Below the pieces are notes generated by a model. That model worked only from the letters and a program-made list of their open reading frames with translations. It was not told the DNA's origin and ran no database searches. Of a DNA stretch of 64,000 nucleotides, positions 1 through 11,280 are shown piece by piece. A program made the position numbers and the translations under genes. Origin of the DNA: Craterostigma plantagineum (Eukaryota; Streptophyta; Magnoliopsida; Lamiales; Linderniaceae); NCBI GenBank assembly GCA_027422505.1, contig JAPQWV010000646.1, positions 62,001 to 126,000 on the forward strand, given 5' to 3'. Position 1 is the first letter of the stretch. Every line of letters starts with the position of its first letter.

Positions 1-62
1 TAGTTCCCTTTCTTCTAAGCTTTTTGGAAGCAATTGGTGAATGTTGATTTATGTTCTAAAAG

Positions 63-1418
63 GTCATCCCACTCAAGAAAAATGGCCAACACTTGTGAAT
101 CTTCCACACTGGCAATCAGATTTACAACATATTCAAGGGCGCAAATAGTAAGTCATACTCCTTATCTTATTTTTAAACTCTATGTCGTAGTGTAATTTGT
201 TTTTGTCGTTATCTTGTTCACTGAATCTCAAGTTGGCATTGGGCGGTTCTTATAATCTCCTCTTCTTCCCAATATAATACAGTGAAAATGCTGGACTTAA
301 CACTGTCGTCCATATTTCCACCAAAAATCCAGCATACGACCTGCTCTCTAGGATGCTTGAGTATGTGTCTTCTGCCTATTTGCAAAAATGGTGATGTTCT
401 ATGATTATGCTTTCATTACATATTCTGATATTGTTTGCAGGTATGATCCTATGAAAAGAATAACAGCCATTCAAGCCCTCGAGCATGAGTACGCCAACCA
501 CCGTTTGTTTCGTATCTAGCGTTTCAATCTACTGTTAGTGGCATCTCATGTCCTATGTTTTCAATATGCAGGTATTTTCGCATGGATCCTTTGCCAGGTC
601 GCAAGTATGTAGTGTTTTTTTTTTTTCCACTTATTCCAGTGCTATGCGCAGTTGCTTCAGTTGTTGTTAACCATATATAACCATTAATCAACCTTACTTG
701 TCTCAGCTCTCTAGTACCACCTCAGCCTGGAGAGAAAGTTGTGAACTACCCTATAAGGCCAGTGGACACAGCCACCGATATCGAAGGAACAATCAGCATC
801 CAGCCCATTCAACAGGTATGGTTGCCTATATTAGTATATTCTTCTCTCTGTTTCGTTATGACTTATTTTTGTTTAGTGCTTGTGGGTACCCGATGTTGTT
901 GCTCACTTGTACTTGTAGTCTCTGGCAAACGGTAGATTAATCGTACATACAAAAACGATGAACCCTACCGCGCCGCTAATCTAATCTCATTGTATAATCG
1001 AGCTATATCACTTATTTTCAAATTTGGAATTAGGTATCATCAGGGAATGCAGTATCTGGCGGAATACAAGGAGGTCCTCATATGATGCAAAACAGACCTG
1101 TTCCTCGTCACATGCCCATGGTCGGCATGCAGCGTATGCAACCTCCTGGAATGCAAGCCTATAATCTCCCTCCTCAGCCCATGAATCCCGGCGGCGTTGC
1201 AGGCGTGCGCGGTGGTGTCCCTCCCCAGCCTCATCAACAACAGCAGGTCTCCTCTCTCTTTCTCCCTCTCTCTCTCACTATATATATATATATATATATG
1301 TTAGGTCGATCATACATGTGTTTTATATGTGTTGTTATTACAGTTGAGAAGGAAAGATACGACAGGGATGGGAATGCCTGGATACCCTCCACAACAAAAA
1401 TCAAGGCGCCAGCAGTGA
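63..1418 (+). CDS. CDKE-1: Cyclin-dependent kinase E-1 (CDK8 homologue), 3' part
   Basis: C-terminal part of the Mediator kinase-module CDK, a nuclear Ser/Thr kinase that pairs with cyclin C and modulates RNA polymerase II transcription; the gene starts left of the window. Seven GT-AG exons join in one frame: 63-147, 283-360, 441-488, 572-604, 707-815, 1034-1246 and 1344-1418. They encode the end of the kinase C-lobe ([16 protein letters not shown], then [11 protein letters not shown] and ALEHEYF), followed by the CDKE-specific tail with PGEKVVNYP, a Met/Pro/Gln-rich stretch, HQQQQLRRKD and [13 protein letters not shown] before a TGA. The visible part is 212 codons. The Gln/Pro-rich tail is typical of plant CDKE rather than of cell-cycle CDKs. 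The identification rests on recognised family sequence; no catalytic motif lies inside the window. Confidence 0.93.
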
Positions 1419-2302
1419 GGTAAACAAACGTCTTGTGTGTTGATAAATTTTTTCAGTGCCCATGCTCGAAGCTACCTATATAAAGTTACTACCTATCACA
1501 GAAAAATTTTGTTTATTGCTCGTTGAACACCGACGGTTCGCATTGCGAAAAACCTCCTCATTTGGAGATACATTTACGTAGCATATCATAGTGTTGTTTG
1601 ATTTTAGTTTGAAATTCGAACCAGGTCGGTTGCATTGCACAAAGAAAGTTTTGGGTCGTCGGGACATCCGTTGAAATGGATGGGTGCTTCTCATTAATTG
1701 TTGTGCAATGGCACAGTTTAATATTGCATTAGAAGTGCATGTATGTATATTACCACCATTTTGAACAACATATATGTGGATGGATATATGCAATCATAGC
1801 TGTAGATTAGAAGTCAAATGCATCGATCACAGATAACCATCAGAATTGTACAATGTCAGTTCAAATGTGTGTCGACCATGAAAGATGTGATGTTATTAGT
1901 TTACTTCTGCTATGCTGTACGTCTGCATATGATGATGATGTCAATGGTCCCTTTTAATGAAGAGAATTTGAAGATCAACTATTCGGTCGGTTCGGGTTCG
2001 ACCTAACCGTATCAGCTTACCCGATGGGCCCCCACAAAATGATTCATCAAGATGATGATAATAAGGTTCCCACGTAATGCTCAAATATTTTCCACAACAA
2101 CAAACAGATTGAACCCTTCGTAAACAACATAACCTGAATCCAACGGCGACAACATATGTATATAAAGCCCAGACATAGCATAGTGTTTGCTTAACTACAT
2201 TTTATTTATGTGATATATCTTTGAAGCGACGCAGAACAAAGCTATGTGAATATCGCATCGCCGCTTTATTAAAATTTATTACCAAAAACAGGTGCTGAGG
2301 CT
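1419..2302. other. Intergenic, CDKE-1 downstream region
   Basis: Holds the CDKE-1 3' flank. No supported gene, transposon termini or RNA gene is seen. A TATA-like TATATAAAG lies near 2157-2166, upstream of the short ORF that follows. Confidence 0.5.
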
Positions 2303-2479
2303 ATGCTTAGAACATACGACGAGTTCGAAACAACCAGGCGAGTACGGTGGGCACGCAAAGGAGAAGCTTCGGCCGACGGCCTATTTACAAACAAGGTTTC
2401 TTATGGGAGCGGCTGCTATATTGCGAGCGTGGCGGTAGTAATAACGGTTTGCTTCAAGCGAGGATCACATGCGTCGTGA
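2303..2479 (+). CDS. Short ORF with one hydrophobic segment, function unknown
   Basis: A 58-codon ATG-to-TGA ORF that begins MLRTYDEFETTRR and ends ITVCFKRGSHAS. It has a charged N-terminal third and one hydrophobic stretch (GCYIASVAVVITVCF, about residues 38-52) that could span a membrane once. GC content is higher than in the flanks, an acceptor-like ACAG lies just upstream at 2288-2291, and a TATA-like motif is about 140 bases upstream. It could therefore be the last exon of a small gene. I do not recognise the family. It could also be a chance ORF; the support is composition and the well-formed hydrophobic segment only. Confidence 0.4.
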   Translation: MLRTYDEFETTRRVRWARKGEASADGLFTNKVSYGSGCYIASVAVVITVCFKRGSHAS

Positions 2480-2899
2480 TTTTTTCGAAGCATAAGTTAA
2501 CACATCGACAATCATATTATGTTATTGTCATTTTTTTTGTGGAGTTGAGTTTTCTTCAATGGATGAAATATATTTTTTGATGGATTTATGTTGATGGTTA
2601 GCAAAAGAAGAGATCACTTATCCCATGTTAAAAATTATGCATGCAAATGTTCTATTGTATGCAAATGGTCAAACTATAACTTATAAAACATGCCTAGCGA
2701 TGATATGCAGAGACTATTATTCTCTAATCGCGCTAATTGCATATGCAGTTGACAAGTATATTTCGAGGTTTGGCTGAAGATGGCAAAAATGAAAACCTAA
2801 TCTTTATATAGGCTGACGACACGATGAATACAGTGTAATAGTATTACTTGGCGCGGGTTCACTATATAATTAGTATATATTTATGTAAGATCTAAGATA
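2480..2899. other. Intergenic, no feature seen
   Basis: AT-rich sequence between the short ORF and the PsaN stop codon. It should contain the PsaN 3' UTR. Nothing else is supportable. Confidence 0.5.
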
Positions 2900-3639
2900 T
2901 CACCATTTCCAGAAAACGTTGGAACCACACTTGTATTTGTCCTTCCCTTCACACTCTAACTGCAAATCATCACTGAGGAACGGCACTTTCTGCAATTACA
3001 AAATGAAGTAAATTTCGTCATTATAAGGTCGTAAGAACGAAAGGACGACGTAGAATTTCATCAAGTTCCACATATTCATAGTATATTATTACCTTTTGCT
3101 TGGCAAGATCTTGGCAACCAGTAAAGTTCTCAGGGAACTTGCATGTCCCGAACTGAACCGTGTAAGCTCTTGCAAAGTTGGCACCACTCGTGGCTAACCT
3201 CTTCTTGTCGTTCAATTCCTACACATACATATATAGCCAAGAACACACAAAGATAATCACTACTTATTAAGTACCATTATCATATATTGTTGAAGAATAA
3301 GCATAGCAGTAATCTTACCTTGTTAGCCTTGCTCTTGTCAAGGTAGTCCTCTATTATCCCAGCATTGGCCGATGGTGACGACGAGCAAGCAACAGAGATG
3401 ATAAACGCAGCGCCGAGCCCAAATAGAGCTGCTTTACGCCCAAAGTCTTTAGAAGAGTCGTCGTCGAATATTCTCCTGCTAGTAGCCTGTTGGGCTCTGA
3501 TGACGATGGCTGGCGATTTATGTCCGAGAGCTACAGTGGACAAAGAGCTGCTGCTGCTGACTTTTGAGCTGAGCTCAGAGCCGCCACAGATGGCGTACTT
3601 GCATGTCAAGACTACGCTGGAGCTTACACTAGCTGCCAT
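2900..3639 (-). CDS. PSAN: Photosystem I reaction centre subunit N, chloroplast precursor
   Basis: Nuclear-encoded lumenal PSI subunit that helps plastocyanin docking and electron transfer on the lumen side of photosystem I. Three exons (3319-3639, 3093-3218, 2900-2989) join in frame to 178 codons, close to the usual 170 or so. The N-terminus (MAASVSSSVVLTCKYA, Ser-rich) is a stroma-targeting transit peptide. A hydrophobic segment ending SANA, at about residues 80-100, is the thylakoid transfer signal and cleavage site. The mature part starts GIIEDYLDKSKANKELNDKK and contains GANFARAYTVQFG, CKFPENFTGCQDLAKQK and the C-terminal CEGKDKYKCGSNVFWKW, with the conserved cysteines. The start is the first ATG giving a transit peptide. 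Tail-to-tail with the preceding + strand genes. Confidence 0.95.
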
Positions 3640-3811
3640 TTTTCTTTTTTTTTTATGGACTTTGCAGAGAAACAAACTAGACTTTGTTATTTTGGTATAT
3701 TATAATGTGTTCTGACTTCTGAGAAGGCCGCCCAGGTTTTTGAAGGAAATTAGATTAGCTTTGATTATGGATGACTTTGGGGTGGAAATCAGGGCTTGTG
3801 GTGTGTGTGTG

Positions 3812-3818
3812 GATAAGG
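3812..3818 (+). promoter_or_regulatory. I-box-like motif in the PsaN upstream region
   Basis: GATAAGG, matching the light-response I-box core (GATAAG), lies about 170 bases upstream of the PsaN start codon. Light regulation is expected for a photosystem gene. A single short motif is weak evidence. Confidence 0.3.
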
Positions 3819-4283
3819 TGAGATTGCCCCCTTTTGCTATTGGTAATAATAATAAGCTCTCTCTATGTTTCCAAGAAGCTATTGTTGGTGGCGTGGAGTC
3901 TTTCTTGGGGCCACAGTGTGTGTGTCTGTATTTGTTCCGAAATGATTTACTACAAATAATCTTGTCCAAAATGTTTAGTGCAGTTACATAAGCATGGTGA
4001 TTTATTACCAGTTAAAAAGGAATTGCTCTATTTCCATTGATGGTCTCTTACCGAACAAAAGGCAAGTATTCAGATCGCCCCAACAAAAGAGTTCAACGGC
4101 AGTATCTAATGTTTGCTACAGAACGAACACGAGCAACAGCAGCAAATACAAGAGAACTTCAACTAAACCAACACCGAAAATAACCAACTAAAACAAACAG
4201 AACAACTCCAATAAGTACCACGAAACATAATATCCAGAAGAGAAAGTTTACGGTAAAGTCTTGCTTAGGGATAACCCAATCTT

Positions 4284-5174
4284 TCAGTTGGAACTTCCGA
4301 CGCCTAAAAAGTCGATGAACTCAACGTTTTTGCCACCTATTCCTTCCTCGGGCTTTGAGACTGGAAATAACTCCAATGTGGCGTCGGCGTTCACATTACA
4401 ATCTCCACTCTGTTCCCAGCCATAGCTAAACATATTCACACCATTGACCCCTTCAAAAGAGTTAGGATTGAAATCGGGCATACTGTAAAAGGAAGCTGCA
4501 CGTGCATATGATGATGGATCTTTCGAGGTTACAGGCATGGTTTGTGTACCCTGTTCTACGCAGTTGAAGCTCGATGGAAAACCACGGTAATCAGTAAGTG
4601 GGGAGGGAAGGCTCGAAAGGTGTGAGCCAATAGGAACTGCTGGTGAATCCTCTTGCTGTTCACTGCTGATAGCGTATTGAGCTGCGTCTTTGAAAAACCT
4701 TGTTTTGACCAATATATGGTACTGATTCTTCAGCTGGTTATCAGTGCGACCGGGGAAGAAATGCACCATCGATGCCCACTTGTTTCCGAAATCACTTTGG
4801 AGTTCGAGAAGCCTAGCTTGTTCTGCAGCAGTGAATGGCGTTTTCTTCAGATTGGGATCTAAATGATTCATCCACCTCAACCTACAGCTTTTCCCTAGGA
4901 GAAAGGAACCAAACAAAATCCACAGACTCACAAACTTTTTAGGCTCTTAATAACATAAAAATAGAGTTATTGCAGTGATCCATATCCAGAGATTTCATAG
5001 AATACCTGTTCTTCCTTGGATCTGCCGAGCAATGAACTCCCACTTTCCTGGACCGTGTTCTTCAACGAGCTTAGCTAACAGATCATCTTCCAAGACTGTC
5101 CAATGGCATTTAACGTAGGGACGGCGTTGTTTGCTGCTAGCTCCACTACCTTCTCTGATGACTTCGGCTTCCAT
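4284..5174 (-). CDS. R2R3-MYB transcription factor with atypical R3
   Basis: Nuclear DNA-binding protein of 259 residues in two exons (5006-5174 and 4284-4894), joined at the GRT/GKSC position typical of plant MYBs. R2 has its three Trp at about 25, 45 and 64 (CHW, GKW, LRW). R3 has Phe77 in place of the first Trp, as usual, then Trp96 (NKW), but the third position is Tyr115 (KNQYH) where most family members have Trp. The GNKW...FPGRTDNQLKN stretch resembles plant subgroup 21/22 MYBs. The tail is Ser/Pro-rich and acidic near the end (KPEEGIGGKN...FIDFLGVGSSN), consistent with an activation region. The start ATG gives a short acidic leader before R2. The subgroup is an inference. Confidence 0.85.
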
Positions 5175-6198
5175 TACAGAAACTCGCCACTAAGACAAGG
5201 CTCAATATCTACTCTATTTCGAAGGTGATAGAGATCCAAACGAAATAAATAAGAGACAACGACGAAAAGATGAATTGACTTCAAGCTGGAAAGAAGCAAT
5301 TATCTCAAACCGATTTCGAGAATACAATCGGATTACCTAAATTCTGACCTGACATTCAATGAATCGGGCTAAAAGATTTAACAAACGTAACCGGGCAATA
5401 AATTGCTCTAACGTCCTTGACGAACATCTTCCACGCGTCAAAAAGTTTTAGTAAATGCAGGTTTGTCGTATTCACCAAACCTCCAACATGCAGATGGAAC
5501 CTTTGACAACACAGTTCCATTTACCAATGCATGCGTTAAAGTGAAAATCTACTGACAACAAAGTTTTCTTTTTCTATTATTGAATGTAGCAAAGAATATT
5601 AAAGAAAACAGTTTCAAAAGAAGTTATAATTTTCTAAGAGGTAAGAGCTAAGATTGCTTGGGAAGATAATAGCTTCTGGGTGTCATTGGTCAATGGACAT
5701 TCTCGAAGTCATTAAGATATTATGATCATACACAAACAGAAGAAACTTCAAGGATAACTCGGGCCTATGTGCACTTTTCATACATAAGGAAATCAAATAA
5801 CATTATATTGTGAGGTTACACAAACTACGGGAATTTGGTTACGAACGCATAACAAACAGCTGGGCTACTCTGCGTAACAACACATTAGCTTGTCCTAACA
5901 TCTCCAAGTACTGATAATCAACAAAAACTGAGTATCTCTTTCTCCATAACATAAAAGTGAGGGGTTGAAATCAATACGTATGGAAGAATATGTGCAATCT
6001 TGATCATGTGCAAGCAAACGTGGAACAATATAAAACAATAGCATTGAGCAATAACATCATAAACGACTTCTTCATACAAGGATGTCAGTGAGTACAGAGT
6101 AGCATCTAATAAAAACATCACTGATCATTTTTAAGAAAGAATAGAACACTCAATCTGTTCAGATAATTGAGCATAAAGCATCAATGCATAAAACCTAT
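5175..6198. other. Intergenic between MYB start and PEN-2 stop
   Basis: AT-rich; should contain the MYB promoter and 5' UTR and the PEN-2 3' UTR. No further gene or transposon ends recognised. Confidence 0.5.
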
Positions 6199-6981
6199 CT
6201 ACAACCACCCAGTCAAGCCATATTTTTCGGCAACATTGTACATTACCAAATCATCCCACACATGACCAAACAGAGCCTCCCCTCCAATGGAAAAGGTCAA
6301 AGCCCATGTTGAAAGGGCAGCCGTGAATATCGCAAAACCAACAGCTGACTGAACAATATCTGTCGAGAAACAACCATTCAAACATGTTTCCAGTAGAATA
6401 TGTATCCAAATAAAACACAATTGAATTGATTGTCTAAAGCAAGATCATTCCCCGTGCAGCACAGCAGCGTTATACGAACGAATAGAGACAAGAACAATCA
6501 ACACACATTGATCAACTTCCTGTCTTCTAATTGCATACTCATCACTACTGACACACATAAGTAGACATCAAATCGGATGACGAAAAATGGGACTCAGAGA
6601 AAAAGGGCAAACTTGCTAAACAGAGAGCAGGCATCAAGTGGAAAACAGAAAAGGCGAAAACATAAGACAGGACAGCAAAAGAAACTTACATCGACGGAGC
6701 TGTGGGTTATTGGGATGAGAACTCGGACGTCTGAGCACAGGCCAGAAGTAGTAGCAATTGACGGCCCAAAGCAACGGAAGACACAGAAATCCCCACTTGA
6801 AGAATTTCCGCGCCTGCGCCGTGGAATCTTCGTAATTGAGTCCCAAGGGGCCGTCGATCGTGGGCCAGCTGCTACGTCGAACCTGTCTCAACAGATCGGC
6901 GTCTTCCGTGGCAGCCATGGTTGATATTGTGATCTCTTCTCCTAAGCGGCGGTCTACGGGCTCGCCGGTGTTACCCTCCAT
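6199..6981 (-). CDS. PEN2: Gamma-secretase subunit PEN-2
   Basis: Small membrane subunit of gamma-secretase that, with presenilin, nicastrin and APH-1, forms the intramembrane aspartyl protease found in plant endomembranes. Two exons (6690-6981 and 6199-6359) join in one frame to give 150 residues, close to the plant family length. Recognisable family sequence: WPTIDGPLGL, ARKFFKWGFLCLPLLWAVNC, YYFWPVLRR in exon 1; YIVQSAVGFAIFTAALSTWA, LTFSIGGEALFGHVWDDLVM, YNVAEKYGLTGWL in exon 2. These give two hydrophobic segments around a short polar loop. The ATG chosen gives a 30-40 residue polar leader as in other plant PEN-2 proteins; upstream sequence in frame is open but has no family similarity that I recognise. 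Confidence 0.93.
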
Positions 6982-7106
6982 CGATAATTGCACTTTCACG
7001 GCTCGACTTCCAATATGCAGTTTCCCCACGGCCAGCGATCTAATATTTGTGCTTTTAGGGAGCAAATGTGCAATATACCAACTTCCGTACTTGAACATAG
7101 GCTTAA

Positions 7107-7353
7107 GGGTGTGTTTGATTCAAGGAATTTAGTGAGGAAAGGAAAAGGAAATGGAAAAGGAAAATTATTTTTGTGTTTGGTTGAAAATAGGTGAGGAAAA
7201 GAAAAGAAAAGAAAACTTAAGTTAGTTTTGAAGCAAAAATCATAGAAAATCATTTTCTTCACCAAATGGTGAGGAAAATGACGGAAAAGCTAACAGAAAT
7301 CAATTTCTCTCTAGTGTTCACTTCCTCGCCACTTTCCACGATCCAAACACAGC
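7107..7353. mobile_element. MITE-like segment with short inverted ends
   Basis: About 247 bp. It begins GGGTGTGTTTGATTC and ends GATCCAAACACAGC, giving imperfect inverted ends of roughly 13 bp of the kind common in plant PIF/Harbinger or hAT MITEs. The interior is purine-rich and has no coding capacity. The flanks (TTAA on the left, GTAA on the right) do not give a convincing target duplication, so the class is uncertain. Confidence 0.4.
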
Positions 7354-7622
7354 GTAAAGGCCCAAGACTATGGCCCAGGCCATCTGAGCTGCGCGCCAAG
7401 CTTACGATTTTGCAACTGAACTCCCTTAGTTTTACTTAATTTTGATTTGGTCCCCAAGATTGTTGTATTTAACTATTTATTCCTGACTTGACTTGGTCTA
7501 TGTATTGTATGACCAGCCCTTTTTATCATCCCCTGAAGATATACATATATTATTATTGACCTGATCATTCACAGTATAATGCAATATATATGTCTGTATA
7601 TGATGTGTTGGAGCTTGCTTTT
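7354..7622. other. Downstream flank of the MAPKKK gene
   Basis: Short AT-rich stretch containing the presumed kinase 3' UTR; no feature recognised. Confidence 0.4.
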
Positions 7623-10374
7623 CTATTGCATCATCCTCGTAGGAGACTTGGCATGGGCTTGAGCTCTAAACTTCGGCGGCCCGTCGAGGTCCAAGGAGAT
7701 CCTCGGGCCGGGCCTCAACTGAAAGGCAGGATAATCGCCATAGTTTCGACTGCTCTGCCCTACCGAAGAAGAGTTAGCATACGATGGATGTGGTGGAGAC
7801 AGAAAGAAGTTCCTATACAAAGCTCCATCGGCTTGCCTTAACGGGCTCGAAGAAGGAGACACTGGCAAAGACGAAGTTATCGTGTTATCCCTGGCAAAAA
7901 AAAAAAAGGAGAAGATCAATCATTTACTATAAGTGAGAGCCATGGACTTCAAGAAAAAGATAGGTACGTATAGGAAGTACCTCGGGCTTGTTAGAGTCCT
8001 AGGCATGTCGAAAGAAGTGTTGTTCGATCTTCCCAAATGCATCTCCGAGGCGGTCTGTCGTTATAGTAGATACATAAGTTTTTAAGTGAAAAAAGAGAAC
8101 AAAAAATAAACGTATAAAAATGATTATTACAGGGGTTCGACTGCCATCGAAGGCCCGAGGGAAAGCTTCACGTGTGATGTTAACATTGGCGGCTCTTAAA
8201 GTCGTCTGATTTCTTACAAAGGGATGGGTCAGAAGTTGGGCAGCGGTGGGCCTCGAAGACGGCTCGCGCTGCAAGCACAGGTTTACAAAGTTCTTGGCCT
8301 CGGGAGATAGGTGCTCGGGTATCTCGGGAGTGTCTTTGCTGTTTCCAATTTTGAATATAGCAGCTACCTATCATTAAAAATGAAATCAGTTATCTGAAAG
8401 AAAGGAGAAAACTTGTAAGAAGATCGAAAGGAAATGATGTATTTACAGCGTTATTACTACTTACCCCTTCGTATTGACTCCATGGAGGTTTTGAGGTCGC
8501 CATTTCTAAGACGGTGCAACCTAAGCTCCATATGTCTACAGGCAGGCTGTATCCATTTGTGTTCATTACAACCTCAAGAACATGAGACACACAATTAATT
8601 TCAAATCATTACATATTTGTCATGATTCAAATCATGCTAGTATGTCTATATACACATACATATATATATGCATACCTCGGGTGCCATCCAGTAAGGGCTT
8701 CCTTTGAAGGATAACATCGAAGAGCATGAAGCTATCTGTCGAAGCAGTACAGCGAATAAAATTTAGCAACGATTCGAATCGGTCATAGATAGATAAATAA
8801 ATAAAACTCACGTGCTTCGCCATGCCAAAATCAGCAAGTTTGATCTCGCCATTGGGATCCACTAATATATTCGCTCCTTTGATGTCTCTACAGAAGCAGA
8901 GATTCAATCCATTTATCATTAATGCAAAAATAAATAGTAGATTCGATGGACTAAGTCCAAAGCCAAACCTGTGAGCTGTGTTTCTTCCGTGTAAGTAAGA
9001 AAGGCCGAAGAGAATCTGCCGTGTGTAGTTCTGTATGACGGGCTCTTCGAAGGGTCCGTATTCTTGCAGCAATTTGTGTATGGATCCCCCCGATACGTAC
9101 TCCAAGTAAACTGACAATCTTTCGTCGTTCTGTCAATAAATGTAATTAAGTTGCAAGATTGTCGAAAGAACTATTGAAGGACGATTGTAATTAAAATGAA
9201 GCTTAATGATAGTCTTATTACCAAATCACTTCCATAGTACTGAACAATGTTAGCATGCGATAGCTGGCTTAGCAAGGCTATTTCCTGGTTCAGCTGTCTC
9301 AGGCTCTCTTTCGAAGATCGATCGTCTGAAACAACCTTCACTTCTTTTATCGCACACATCTGACCATTTTCGCTGCCATTTTCAAAAGGTCCATTCTTAG
9401 GATGCTTTCTCAAATGGAATTTTTTCTTGCATACGTGGCGAAAAAATACCTGTTAAATCCAAGGTAGACGTGTCCGAAAGTGCCTCTACCGAGCAACCTC
9501 CCTTTCCTCCACTTCGAGCAGTTACTACCGCACGAGCCTTCCCTCGGGTTAGGGCTTCGTGGGGTCGGTAAAGAAGTGGGAGAGCTCGGCGGGAGAGGCA
9601 ATGGATGGCTCTCGGGTTTCGAAGATGGTGAGTCCAAACTCGAGCCGTTGGCTCGCGCGTGGTGCAGTGGTGCGCTCGTGCTCACACGCGTTGATGGCCC
9701 AGGGCTTCGTATCAATGGGCTCGATCTGTTCTCAACGTGTCCTCTGGCATTATTACAGAGACCATTACATTGCAGTGTTATTACATAAACAACTGACTTA
9801 TCAACTGCTTCTCTTCTCAATCATCAGCTATAAAGAATAAAGTCAGCTAAACATCAGCCATATGACGCAAAAGATGCACCCATTAACATCCCATCGCCTA
9901 AAAGACCTTCAATTAAAGCTCACACCAAAGGTAAAAAAAGGCAAAAATCAACCTGAAAAAGGCATGATCAACAGGCCCAGCATGGCTACGCTCGTCCGAA
10001 GAGGAAGAACCGATACTAGAGACCGAACCCGACCCTGATCCGTGGACTTGACCCTGACCCGAATGATCGTCTAACGGCCGAGGCAAAGGGTGAGCCTTTT
10101 CAAAGGAAGATGCAGAATCAAACCCAGAAAAACCTGATGATTGGTTATTGCTACTATTAACTCCCGCCCGAGCAATAGGAGGAGCAAAATCGTCTCTACT
10201 GCGCCGAGGTGAGTTCCTCGTAGTTAAGACATCCTCAAAGCTCCTTGCTTTGCTGTTGAAAATAGAGCCTTCTTTGCGTCTGCTGCTATCGTTCTTAGAC
10301 GAAATCGAAGCTCTAGCTGATTTGTCTGAATCTGATTTGGTCCGGCCTGTTTTTTTACTCCACCAAGCTGGCAT
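7623..10374 (-). CDS. MAPKKK3: MAP kinase kinase kinase, MAPKKK3/YODA group
   Basis: Cytosolic MEKK-type Ser/Thr kinase acting at the top of MAPK cascades. Ten exons join without a break to 616 residues: 9953-10374, 9450-9743, 9222-9372, 8969-9129, 8812-8887, 8676-8735, 8465-8572, 8131-8367, 7981-8054, 7623-7890. The N-terminal 220 residues are Ser/Pro-rich and start MPAWWSKK, as in this group. Kinase landmarks: glycine loop GRGTFG (226-231), Lys248 in AIKEV, HRD at 342-344, DFG at 362-364, APE at 386-388, HPFV near the kinase end. A Ser-rich tail of about 120 residues follows. The MPAWW start is preferred over an in-frame ATG 33 bases upstream by family similarity. The first exon lies in the inverted-repeat arm; the kinase domain lies outside it and has no second copy here. 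Confidence 0.9.
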
Positions 10375-10798
10375 CTTTTTCAGCTGATACTCTTTTTCAA
10401 CCTTCACATGTGACTATGTATTGTATTGTGTTACTATCTTGTCTGAATCGAATTGCGAAGGGGAAGAAAGGAAGACGAGGCGTCGAAGGGCAAGTGGAAG
10501 AAGGAGAAGAAGAAAGACTCCTTTTTTTTACTTGAAATCTTTAAATACGCGTGTCTATTAATAAATTAATAAATCCTTTACTATTACAATTGGAGTGGAC
10601 TACTATGTGTCTATTATTATTTTAACTTTTTTTAGCTCTATCCTATTTGTTCGATCTGTGGATTTGTTGGGTGTGTGATTTTATTTAATTTAAACAACAA
10701 AGAAGTGAAGAACAGCTAAATATTTGACGTGGCCAACGTTCCATGTTATATTTATTTTATTCTTAGATTTATATTCTGTAACTATCTATGGTTGTGTG

Positions 10799-11272
10799 TA
10801 GTACTGTCAAAACGGGCCGGCGGGGCGGCCGGCCCGTACCCGCCAAAAGCCCGCCACTGGCGGGGCGGGGGCGGGTAAGCCCGCCTGATGGCGGGCCTAG
10901 GAAATGATGCAGGCGGGTAGCGGGCCTGGCGGGCTTAGCCCGCCAGTTATTAAAAAAATAAAATAAGAAAAAATTATTAAAAATAGGAAAAAGTAAAAAA
11001 AAATAATTAAAAATAGAAATATAAAAATTGGAAAAATAAGAAATGAAGGAAAATATATCTAATTAAATACTTTTTAATATTAATCTATTAATGTTATTAG
11101 TACCTATTATTATATTTGTAATATTATATAATAAATATATTTTTTAAATATTCTGGCGGGCTACCCGCGGGTAAGCCCGCACCCGCCCAGGCCCGCCTCC
11201 AGGCGGGCCTAAAATTTCAGAGCCCGCCCCGCCACTTTGGCGGGGCGGGGCAAGCCCGTTTTGACAGCTCTA
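10799..11272. mobile_element. hAT-type MITE, left arm only
   Basis: 474-bp non-coding element. The right end, read inward, is TAGAGCTGTCAAAACGGGC and the left end is TAGTACTGTCAAAACGGGC, so the terminal inverted repeat is 19 bp with two mismatches. It is flanked by perfect 8-bp direct repeats GTTGTGTG at 10791-10798 and 11273-11280, the target-site length of hAT transposases. Both ends carry GGCGGGGCGGG-rich blocks and the middle is very AT-rich. The right arm has the uninterrupted site at about 63385-63400, which shows that the element moved in after the arms diverged. It has no transposase, so it depends on an autonomous hAT elsewhere. Confidence 0.9.
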
Positions 11273-11280
11273 GTTGTGTG

